64,000 bases of DNA from assembly GCF_015637705.1 (NCBI RefSeq), contig NZ_JADOBE010000002.1, positions 167,397-231,396 on the forward strand, read 5' to 3'. Positions 28,129 through 35,562 of this stretch are shown piece by piece. Position 1 is the stretch's first letter. Each line of letters opens with the position of its first letter. A program made the position numbers and the translations under genes. Origin of the DNA: Pseudomonas sp. N040. GTDB lineage: Bacteria; Pseudomonadota; Gammaproteobacteria; Pseudomonadales; Pseudomonadaceae. The notes beneath the pieces were generated by a model, which searched no databases, was not told the DNA's origin, and saw only the letters and a program-made list of their open reading frames with translations.

Positions 28129-28775
28129 GCGTGATGCTCCAGGCTGGCCGCCAGTTCGCGGGCTTCAAGCGCCAATTGGGTGATCTGATCCCAGGCGCGG
28201 GCACGGATCAGATTGGCCGGGGCAATCCAGGTACCACCGACGCAGATGACATTGGGCAGGCGCAGGAAGTTCAGCAGGTTGTCCGTGGTCACCCCGCCGG
28301 TGGGGCAAAAGCGGATACCGGTGAACGGCCCCTTGAGGGTTTTCAGCAGCTTGATGCTGGCATTGCCATTGGCCGGGAACAGCTTCAGCGAACGGTAGCC
28401 ATACTCCAGGCCCAGCAACACTTCCGAAGGGGTCATCACCCCGGGCAGATAGGGCAGGCCCGCACCTTCGGCGGCCGCCGCCAGACGCTCGGTAAGCCCG
28501 GGGCTCACGGCAAACTGCGCACCGGCATCGCGCGCCTCGGAAAACTGTTCCGTATGGATCAGCGTGCCGGCGCCGACCAGCAGCTGCGGAAAGGCCTGGC
28601 GAATCGCCGCCAGCGCCTCCAGGGCCCGATCGGTGCGCAATGTCACTTCCAGCACCGTGACCCCGCCAGCCTGCAGCGCACCGGCCAGATCGACCGCCAG
28701 CGCGACATCCTCCAGCACCAGCACCGGCAGCACCGGGCGCGCACGCTGCAGCACCGCTTCGATTGTCAGACTCAT
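28125..28775 (-). CDS. eda: KDPG aldolase (Entner-Doudoroff)
   Basis: The start MSLTIEAVLQRA at 28775 gives 216 residues, the normal length; longer upstream reading frames are not supported. The Schiff-base lysine is K131 in YRSLKLFPAN, with catalytic E43 in LEVTLRT. It splits 2-keto-3-deoxy-6-phosphogluconate into pyruvate and glyceraldehyde 3-phosphate. It begins immediately after the edd stop, so edd-eda are coupled. Confidence 0.96.
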   Translation of the reverse strand: MSLTIEAVLQRARPVLPVLVLEDVALAVDLAGALQAGGVTVLEVTLRTDRALEALAAIRQAFPQLLVGAGTLIHTEQFSEARDAGAQFAVSPGLTERLAAAAEGAGLPYLPGVMTPSEVLLGLEYGYRSLKLFPANGNASIKLLKTLKGPFTGIRFCPTGGVTTDNLLNFLRLPNVICVGGTWIAPANLIRARAWDQITQLALEARELAASLEHHA

Positions 28776-28776
28776 T

Positions 28777-30591
28777 TCAATCCTCCCATTCCAGGATCGT
28801 GGCGCCTTGATCAGCCGGGCCAACCAGTCGCCGTTGTTGCGCAAACAAGTGCAGACCGTAACCTGCGGGTGTATTTTTCGGCACACTGGCAGGCTGACGT
28901 TTAGCCCACTCGGACACATCCTGCTCGACGCTCAGGATGCCCTGCACGGCATCCAGCTCAATCCAGTCTCCGTCCTGCAGCCACGCCAGCGGCCCACCCA
29001 GCGCGGCTTCGGGGGTCAGGTGCAAGGCTGCCGGCACCTGCCCGGAGGCCCCCGACAGGCGCCCGTCCGTGACCAGCGCCACGCGCTGGCCGGCCTGTTG
29101 CAGATTGGCCAGTAGCGGCATCAGTTTGTGCAGCTCGGGCATGCCATTGGCACGCGGCCCCTGGAAGCGCACCACCAGAATCAAATCGCCCTGCAGCTCA
29201 TTCGCCGCATAGGCTTGCTGCACCGTCGCTTCATCGTCAAACACGCGTGCCTGAGCGCGTACCCGCAAGGCCGATGCCGGCATCGCCGATGTTTTGATAA
29301 TCGCCCGGCCCAGATTGCCCTGCAGCAAGCGCAAACCACCCTCACTACTGAAGGGCTCGGCCAGGTTGCGCAGGATTTCTGGTGCAGCACTCTGTACCGG
29401 CAGCTCGCGCCAACTCAGACGGCCCTGATCGAGCCAGGCCTCTTGTGTGTACGCCGCCAAGCCGCCTGCGGCGGCATTCGGCACATCCGCATGCAGCAGG
29501 CCGCCACCGAGCAGCTCGCGCAACAGCCAGGCCGGGCCACCGGCCGCCTGGAACTGGTTAACGTCGGCCGCGCCATTGGGATAGACCCGTGCCAGCAGCG
29601 GCACCACCCGGGACAGCTCGGCAAAATCTTCCCACTGCAATTCGTAGCCGGCAGCACGGGCAATCGCCGGCAGGTGCAGCGTGTGGTTGGTCGAGCCGCC
29701 ACTGGCCAGCAAGGCCACCACGGCGTTCACCAGGGCCCGCGCATCCACCTGCCGGCCCACTGGCAGGTAGCGTTCGCCTTTCAAACTGTTGCGGGCTACC
29801 AGCCGCGCCGCCTCGGCAGTCAGCGCGTCACGCAGCGGCGTATGCGGATGCACGAAGGCGCTGCCCGGCACATGCAGGCCCATGGCTTCCATGAGCAGCT
29901 GATTGGTGTTGGCGGTCCCGTAGAAGGTGCAGGTACCGGCCTCGTGGTAGGCCGCCTGCTCGGCCGCCAGCAACTCCTGGCGAGTCGCCGCGCCGCTGAC
30001 GAAGCGCTGGCGCACGGCGGCCTTGTCCTTGTTCGCCAGCCCCGAGCGCATCGGCCCGGCCGGCACGAACACGGCCGGCAGGTGGCCGAAATGCAGGGCA
30101 CCGATCAGCAGGCCGGGGACGATCTTGTCGCACACGCCCAGGTACAGGCCGCCATCGAAGATGGCATGGGTCAGGCCGATGGCAGTGGCCTGGGCAATCA
30201 GGTCGCGCGAGAACAGCGACAGCTGCATGCCCGGCGCGCCCTGGGTGATGCCATCGCACATGGCCGGCACGCCGGCGGCAAACTGCGCGGTGGCACCCAC
30301 GCGTGCCAGGGCAACTTTCAGTTGTTCAGGATAATCATGCAGGGGCTGATGCGCCGAGAGCAGGTCGTTGTAGCTGGAGATGATGGCAATGTGCGGCGCA
30401 CCGCCCTGCTTCATGATCAGCCGGGCATCCTCTGGTTGCGCCGCCAGGGCATGGGCCAGATTGGAACAACCCAGGTGCTGCCGCGCGGGGCGCTCCGCAG
30501 CTTCCTGCAGCCGGGCCAGATAGGCTTGCCGGCGCTTCTGCGAGCGCTGTTCCAGGCGCGCAGTGACTTCCTCGACAACGATATGCAGCAT
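28777..30591 (-). CDS. edd: 6-phosphogluconate dehydratase
   Basis: The 604-residue protein is of the IlvD/Edd family and of normal Edd length, with FVPAGPMRSGLANKDK and GTCTFYGTANTNQLLMEAMG. The Cys in the latter is a usual iron-sulfur ligand. It dehydrates 6-phosphogluconate to KDPG. It lies between pgl and eda on one strand, giving the whole branch from 6-phosphogluconolactone to pyruvate in three consecutive genes. Confidence 0.96.
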   Translation of the reverse strand: MLHIVVEEVTARLEQRSQKRRQAYLARLQEAAERPARQHLGCSNLAHALAAQPEDARLIMKQGGAPHIAIISSYNDLLSAHQPLHDYPEQLKVALARVGATAQFAAGVPAMCDGITQGAPGMQLSLFSRDLIAQATAIGLTHAIFDGGLYLGVCDKIVPGLLIGALHFGHLPAVFVPAGPMRSGLANKDKAAVRQRFVSGAATRQELLAAEQAAYHEAGTCTFYGTANTNQLLMEAMGLHVPGSAFVHPHTPLRDALTAEAARLVARNSLKGERYLPVGRQVDARALVNAVVALLASGGSTNHTLHLPAIARAAGYELQWEDFAELSRVVPLLARVYPNGAADVNQFQAAGGPAWLLRELLGGGLLHADVPNAAAGGLAAYTQEAWLDQGRLSWRELPVQSAAPEILRNLAEPFSSEGGLRLLQGNLGRAIIKTSAMPASALRVRAQARVFDDEATVQQAYAANELQGDLILVVRFQGPRANGMPELHKLMPLLANLQQAGQRVALVTDGRLSGASGQVPAALHLTPEAALGGPLAWLQDGDWIELDAVQGILSVEQDVSEWAKRQPASVPKNTPAGYGLHLFAQQRRLVGPADQGATILEWED

Positions 30592-30636
30592 GCAGCATGC
30601 CCCCAGCGTCAGAATCCTCGCCGCCAGTGTACCGGC

Positions 30637-31311
30637 TCAGGGCGCCCAATAAATGTTTGCGCGCACAGCTGACTGCCGGAGCAGCGCATGCAACGGCCAC
30701 TCGCGACTGGTCACGGTATCGGCCAGCACCGCCTCGATCAACTCGCGCTTGCGCTCACCAAACGCCAACAGCCCCAGCCAGCGCGTGCTCAGCAGCATGG
30801 CCAGATTGAGTGACAGGCGAGTCTGCGGCGCCTGTGGTGCCAGCCCGACCAGCGCTGCCGGTGGCTGCGCCGCATCCAGCGCCTGCGCCAGCCCGGGCAT
30901 GCGCGGAAACAGCGAGGCAAAATGTCCGTCCTCACCCATGCCCAGCAGCACCGCGCTGAAGGGCAACCAGTCGTGCAGCGCGGCGCCCCACGCAGCCGCA
31001 GCCTGCGCCGGTTCGGCATGCAGGCGCGGATCAAGGCAAAGGGCGGTGGGCAGGCCTTGCTGCAACAGGTTCCAGTTGCTCTGCGGATGCCCGGCCGGCA
31101 CCCAGCGCTCATCGGTCGGCGTGACCCGCACCCGCGACCAATCCAGGGCAGCTCCTCCCAGACCGGGCAGCAGCGCTCGTGGACTGCTGCCGCCCGGCAG
31201 CAGCAGGCTGGCTTGACCCAAGGCGGTCAGATCGGCACTCAGCCGGGCAACCAGTATCGACGCAAGAGCATCCAGGGCTTGGGTACGACTCGCAAACTCG
31301 AAGAAATTCAT
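30637..31311 (-). CDS. pgl: 6-phosphogluconolactonase
   Basis: The 224-residue protein has the SOL/DevB-type motifs SLLLPGGSSPRALLPGL near 36-52, TPTDERWVPAGHPQSN, and LGMGEDGHFASLFP. It hydrolyses 6-phosphogluconolactone to 6-phosphogluconate. It starts the pgl-edd-eda-thioesterase group. No zwf, hexR, glk or gap gene is adjacent, unlike the common Pseudomonas arrangement, so this branch may have separate control. Confidence 0.93.
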   Translation of the reverse strand: MNFFEFASRTQALDALASILVARLSADLTALGQASLLLPGGSSPRALLPGLGGAALDWSRVRVTPTDERWVPAGHPQSNWNLLQQGLPTALCLDPRLHAEPAQAAAAWGAALHDWLPFSAVLLGMGEDGHFASLFPRMPGLAQALDAAQPPAALVGLAPQAPQTRLSLNLAMLLSTRWLGLLAFGERKRELIEAVLADTVTSREWPLHALLRQSAVRANIYWAP

Positions 31312-31569
31312 GGGTGCGATGCTTTGACTGCTACGGGGACCACATCATGCCCCGGATGGGTGCCGCGCTCTATGCCCTTGGCCGCCCTGTTCAGCGGATT
31401 GAGCCGGGGCAGGCCATCTGTTCAGGGGCTTGTGGGCGAAATCGGAACCAGCGCAGGAAATGCCGGCCCACCCAGGGAAACAACGCATGGGGCGCTTGGC
31501 GACCCGGCCGCATTCGCCACTTGGTAAAGAGCATCGGCACACAAGCGCGATAGCTGACAGGAGGTATCC
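31312..31569. other. Intergenic region upstream of pgl, possible gene debris
   Basis: No convincing gene was found. The region holds the pgl promoter on one side and a good Shine-Dalgarno (AGGAGG) for the short ORF at 31570 on the other. Open frames seen here lack family motifs. Confidence 0.4.
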
Positions 31570-31737
31570 ATGAACTTACGAAAAACCACACTCTCGATGG
31601 TTCTGGCCCTGAGCAGCATGCTCTGCGCGACTGCGCTGCTTGCACAGCAGCTCCCGCAATGGTGCGGAGTACCTGACCCGTACCGGCGGCTCAGGCCGCG
31701 TCCAGCATGGCTCAGAGCAAGAACTTGCCAATCATGA
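31570..31737 (+). pseudogene. Truncated ORF retaining a signal peptide
   Basis: An ATG at 31570 follows a strong AGGAGG ribosome site. It opens with MNLRKTTLSMVLALSSMLCA and then TALLAQQ, a clear signal peptide with a likely Ala cleavage site. Within about 10 residues the sequence turns Arg/Pro-rich and stops at residue 55. It reads as the start of a lost exported protein, its body removed when this region rearranged. A functional 55-residue product is less likely. The original family is not recognised. Confidence 0.45.
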
Positions 31738-32122
31738 AGGCTGCGATGGCCGGCGGAATGGCCAGGCCGGTCCAGGCGATGCAGCGGGTCCAGTGAATCC
31801 GCTGCTCATCGCTGGCCGAATCCCTGGCCCGCCTGAACACGAAGCTGTAGCACCAGTAGTTGATCAGGATGGCGCCGCCGCCCAGCGCGATCTTCAGCCA
31901 CAGCAGCGCGCTGACGTGCTCGACCCTGCTCAGCATCCACAAACCGCTGAGCAGAATCACGCTGACCGCCGGCAGCTCGAACAGCGGGTCACTCCAGGCG
32001 TGGATTTTCGCCGCCATCTCGCGCCGCGAGGGGTTGTTGGCGTAGAGCTCCATCACCGTTTCCATCGCCAGCAAGCCGAATCAGAAGGTGGCGGCGAACA
32101 GGTGCCAATCCAGGATGCTCAT
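31712..32122 (-). pseudogene. Small four-helix membrane protein gene interrupted by in-frame TGA
   Basis: The natural start is the ATG at 32122 (MSILDWHLFAATF), 14 bases after the sulfatase stop. An in-frame TGA at 32081-32083 interrupts it after 13 codons, and the frame continues as FGLLAMETVMELYANN, so the first helix is cut. The whole would be about 136 residues with four hydrophobic helices (for example FELPAVSVILLSGLWML and WTGLAIPPAIAAFMIGKFLL). A restart at a TTG (32074) would lose the N-terminus. The position suggests a partner of the sulfatase, but the family is not recognised. Confidence 0.55.
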
Positions 32123-32136
32123 GGGGTGCAACCCCC

Positions 32137-33663
32137 TTACTGCTTCATGTTGCTGTAGATGATGCTGGTCAACTGCTCGACACCGAAGCGCGCCGGCTTC
32201 TGCCGTGGCGGGAACGCCTTGAAGCTTTGCAGCCACTGGGCCACGTAGGCCTGGGTCGGCACCAGCAGGAACAGGTGCTCGGCCTGCCAGCGGTCGTAAC
32301 CAAAGCTTTCCCGCGCGGCACGCTCGAAAGGGTCGGCGTGCAGGTCGAAGATGTAGGGCAGGCGCAGCACCTTGTAGGGCTCGCGCCAGACGTCCATGCC
32401 TTCCGCCGTCTGCTCCATGAAGAGAAACTTGTACTTGCCCTGGCGGATCGCCGACAGGTCGCCGTCGTCGGTCCAGTAGATGAACTCGTTGCGCGGCCAC
32501 TCGCCTTTGCCGGCCAGCGCCGGCAGCAGGTTGTAGCCGTCCAGATGCACCTTGAAGGTCGAGCCTGCAGCGCTGTGGCCTTGCAGCAACTTCTGCTTGA
32601 TGTCGGGCTCACCGGCCGCGGCCAGTAGCGTCGGCAGCATGTCCTCGTGGGCTGCAATCTGGTTGTTCACGGTACCCGGCTTGATCATCCCCGGCCAGCG
32701 GATCAGGGTGGGCACACGGAAGCCGCCTTCCCAGTTGCCGCCCTTCTCGCCGCGGAACGGGGTGGTGCCGCCATCCGGCCAGCTCATCACCTCGGCGCCG
32801 TTGTCGGTGGAAAACATCACGATGGTGTTGTCGGCGATGCCCAGCTCGTCCAGCTTGTCGAGCACCTGGCCAACGTAGTCGTCGGCTTCGGCCATGCCGT
32901 CGGCGTAGATGCCCTCGCCGGTGCGCCCCTGGGATTCCTTCTTCAGGCGGGTCCAGATGTGCATGCGGCTGGTGTTCAGCCAGACGAAGAACGGCTGGTC
33001 GGCCTGGTGCGCGCGCTCCATGAAATTCAGCGCCGCCGTGGTGAACTCTTCATCCACGGTCTCCATGCGCTTCTTGGTCAGCGCGCCGGTGTCCTCGACG
33101 CGACCGTCGGCGTAGCTGTGGATCACCCCGCGCGGACCGAAGCGCTTGCGGAACTCGGGATTCTTCGGGTAGTCCTCGTGCTCCGGCTCGTCCTCGGCGT
33201 TGAGGTGGTAGAGGTTGCCGAAGAACTCGTCAAAACCGTGCTGGGTCGGCAGGAACTCGTCGCGGTCGCCCAGGTGATTCTTGCCGAACTGGCCCGAGGT
33301 GTATCCCAGTGGCTTGAGCAGTTCGGCGATGGTCGGGTCTTGCTTGCTCAGGCCCAGGGGTGCGCCCGGCAAGCCCACGCGGGTCAGCCCGGTACGGATC
33401 GGCGCCTGCCCGGTGATGAACGCGGAACGCCCGGCGGTACAGCTCTGCTGGCCGTACCAGTCGGTGAACAGCGCGCCCTCCTTGGCGAGGCGGTCGATGT
33501 TGGGGGTCTGGTAACCCATCATGCCGTGGTTGTAGGCGCTGACATTGGACCAGCCGATGTCGTCGCCCCAGATCACCAGGATGTTGGGGCGCTCGCTCGC
33601 GGCCTGGGCCGTCAGTGCGAGCAGCGCCAGTGCGCCGAGCAGTAGCCGCCATGTTTTGACCAT
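32137..33663 (-). CDS. Type I sulfatase (arylsulfatase-like), exported
   Basis: The start MVKTWRLLLGALALLALTAQ at 33663 is a signal peptide, cut near AQA-A at 21-22; mature length fits a 508-residue protein. The alkaline-phosphatase-fold sulfatase motifs are WGDDIGWSN (metal ligands D34 and D35) and CTAGR at 75-79, the formylglycine C-x-A-x-R motif. It should hydrolyse a sulfate ester in the periplasm after conversion of C75 by a formylglycine-generating enzyme, which is not visible here. The substrate is unknown. Upstream DNA is scar material, so its promoter may be recent. Confidence 0.87.
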   Translation of the reverse strand: MVKTWRLLLGALALLALTAQAASERPNILVIWGDDIGWSNVSAYNHGMMGYQTPNIDRLAKEGALFTDWYGQQSCTAGRSAFITGQAPIRTGLTRVGLPGAPLGLSKQDPTIAELLKPLGYTSGQFGKNHLGDRDEFLPTQHGFDEFFGNLYHLNAEDEPEHEDYPKNPEFRKRFGPRGVIHSYADGRVEDTGALTKKRMETVDEEFTTAALNFMERAHQADQPFFVWLNTSRMHIWTRLKKESQGRTGEGIYADGMAEADDYVGQVLDKLDELGIADNTIVMFSTDNGAEVMSWPDGGTTPFRGEKGGNWEGGFRVPTLIRWPGMIKPGTVNNQIAAHEDMLPTLLAAAGEPDIKQKLLQGHSAAGSTFKVHLDGYNLLPALAGKGEWPRNEFIYWTDDGDLSAIRQGKYKFLFMEQTAEGMDVWREPYKVLRLPYIFDLHADPFERAARESFGYDRWQAEHLFLLVPTQAYVAQWLQSFKAFPPRQKPARFGVEQLTSIIYSNMKQ

Positions 33664-33858
33664 TAGATGTACTCCTCTGTGTTGTCGTAGCGGTCGGCCA
33701 GCACGGGCCGCCTGGTTCAACGTTGCTCGGTAAAAGGCTACCGGCGCCATGCCAGTACCGCTGGTCTTTTCCGCTGCTTTTCTGGTCCCTTGCGCTGAGT
33801 TGGCTGCGTGCAGAACCGATAAAGCCGAGCGCTGACACAAACCGCGAGGGGTGGACAG
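33664..33858. other. Intergenic region upstream of the sulfatase
   Basis: These 195 bases hold the presumed sulfatase promoter and a ribosome-site-like AGGAGT just before the ATG (read on the minus strand). I saw no gene or clear operator. The region joins directly to the ligase-fragment scar. Confidence 0.4.
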
Positions 33859-34064
33859 ATCAACTGATGCGCCGCTCGCAGCCTTCCCAGTATTTGTCCT
33901 GCACCTTGCGGCGCAGCACCTTGCCCACCGCCGACAGCGGCAGCTCGGCGACGAAGGCGACGCTGTTGGGCGACTTGATCGCGCCGATGGCCGCCTTGAC
34001 GTGGGCAATCAGCGTCTTCTCGTCGACCGCGGCACCTTCGCGCAGCATCACCTCGGCGTGCACC
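33859..34064 (-). pseudogene. Fragment: 3' end of an acyl-CoA ligase gene (duplicate)
   Basis: This 206-base segment aligns without gaps to 35562-35767, the 3' end of the intact acyl-CoA ligase gene of the neighbouring operon, ending at the same stop codon. It encodes the last 67 residues of the ligase, including LPLSAVGKVLRRKV with the catalytic lysine, with only a few substitutions (for example KYWEG for KYWQG). The rest of the ligase is missing; the upstream end joins transposase DNA. It is a non-functional relic of a duplication or recombination. Confidence 0.8.
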
Positions 34065-34226
34065 AGCCCAGGTCGACGATGACCTCCTTGGGCCGACGAC
34101 CGATGTCTTCGAGCAAAATCGTTGTCTGCTCCAGTTGCGCGTTCAGAACATGTCCGTCTTGGGGTTGCCGGGGAAGGTTCGGGCGCCGATCATCAGGCCA
34201 CTTTTGCGCGTGACGGCAATACTGGC
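34065..34226 (-). mobile_element. IS5-family transposase remnant (frameshifted, truncated)
   Basis: On the minus strand the DNA encodes a DDE transposase segment: SGLMIGARTFPGNP, then after a one-base shift GHVLNAQLEQTTILLEDIGR and RPKEVIVDLG. This matches the central block of IS5-type transposases (GLMVGARSFPGNPYDGHTL...VDLGYRGVD). A single-base deletion near NP(Y)DGH breaks the frame, and both ends are lost: one joins the MFS gene's 3' end, the other the ligase fragment. No terminal inverted repeats were seen. Confidence 0.75.
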
Positions 34227-34227
34227 C

Positions 34228-35505
34228 TTACTCCCCATGAAACGAGGCACGGTCGGCCGCGTAGTGCTTCAGCGCTAGAAAATAAAAACCGGAGGCGATG
34301 ACGCTGATGATCGGTACCGTCATCATTGCGTTTTGCAAGCCGATCTGGTCGCCCAGCCAACCGGTCACCACCGGCCCCGGCGCCATGCCCAGGAGGGCAT
34401 AGCACATCGCCATCACGGCAAAGCTGGTGGCGTGTATGCTCGATGGCGTCAAATCGGCCACCACCGCCGCCGAGGGCCCGCTAAAGCCTGCACTGAGCAT
34501 CAGGCCACTGCCAATCAGGAAGAATTGCAGACTGCCCGCCGGCAAACTGAACGCCAGGAACAACACCAGTGCCGACCCCAGACAATAGATCGCCGACAGA
34601 CGCAAGCGGTTCAGTCGATTTTTCCGGCTCAGGCGATCGACCAGAATGCCGCCACCGATCATGCCGATGCTGGTGCACACCACCAATAGACCGGTAGACA
34701 GGGCGGCCTTGGATGGCTCCAGACCGTGATAGCGATTGAGGAAGCTCGGCATCCAGGCCAGATAAGCGCCCTGAAGGAACATGCCCAAGCCGACGCCAAG
34801 AAAGGTGAAGATCGTGGTGCGCTTGGCGAAAAGCAAGCGAAACACCGCTCGCAAACTCGGACGAGGTGCATCCGCCGGCCCAGTCCGCGGCGGCTCTTTC
34901 ACCACAAACGGGAAGGAAATGGCCAGCACCAAGCCAAACAAGCCGATGATGATAAAGGACATCTTCCAGCCCAGATATTTGGCGATCAGTCCGCCGAGGA
35001 CAACACCAAACACCGCCCCGATCATCCCTGCGGCAAGAAACGCCCCCAGCACCGTCGCGTGCAGCCGGGCAGGGAAGACTTTGGCCAACATAGCGGAGCC
35101 CGCGCTACCGTACCCTGCCTCGCCCAGCCCAACGAAGGCGCGCGCGATCAGCAGCATGGTGAAATTGACCGAGAAGCCACAGGCAATGGTCGCGAGCGCC
35201 CAGATCAAGGCCATCAGCGTAATGCTCTTGACCAGGCCAATCCGGTCGGCGAGGAACGCAATCGGCACGCTCATGATGCCAACCATGAGCGCCACGACAC
35301 TGACCAACGAGCCCAGTTCAGTATCACTCAAGTGCCAGTCGGCCTTGAGGAACGGGAACAGCACGTTGATCACCTGGCGCGACAGGTAGTCCGACACCAT
35401 CAGTCCAAAGGCCATGGCGAAGACGGTCCACGCGTACAGGCGCTTGACCGGGTAGGGCTCGTCAAGTGCTGGCGGCACACTGCTCTGGGGGACGGCTATA
35501 GCCAA
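34228..35505 (-). CDS. MFS transporter of the catabolic operon
   Basis: The 425-residue protein has 12 predicted helices and the MFS signature between helices 2 and 3 (PIAFLADRIGLVKS). Its start is a TTG at 35505 with GGAG upstream; no good ATG precedes the first helix. It is the last gene of the operon, 57 bases after the ligase, and probably imports the carboxylic or alcoholic substrate. Its C-terminus ends exactly at the transposase remnant, so the final residues could have been altered by the insertion. Confidence 0.85.
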   Translation of the reverse strand: MAIAVPQSSVPPALDEPYPVKRLYAWTVFAMAFGLMVSDYLSRQVINVLFPFLKADWHLSDTELGSLVSVVALMVGIMSVPIAFLADRIGLVKSITLMALIWALATIACGFSVNFTMLLIARAFVGLGEAGYGSAGSAMLAKVFPARLHATVLGAFLAAGMIGAVFGVVLGGLIAKYLGWKMSFIIIGLFGLVLAISFPFVVKEPPRTGPADAPRPSLRAVFRLLFAKRTTIFTFLGVGLGMFLQGAYLAWMPSFLNRYHGLEPSKAALSTGLLVVCTSIGMIGGGILVDRLSRKNRLNRLRLSAIYCLGSALVLFLAFSLPAGSLQFFLIGSGLMLSAGFSGPSAAVVADLTPSSIHATSFAVMAMCYALLGMAPGPVVTGWLGDQIGLQNAMMTVPIISVIASGFYFLALKHYAADRASFHGE

Positions 35506-35562
35506 GGGGTTCTCCGCAGCAAGAGGATCGGGGCAAGGCTCACGATGGCAAGCCGAAGCAAA

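Noticed and set aside
32081..32083. Selenocysteine read at the in-frame TGA
   Set aside because: No SECIS-like hairpin was seen just after the codon, the surrounding protein shows no redox motif, and a mutated Trp codon is the simpler reading.
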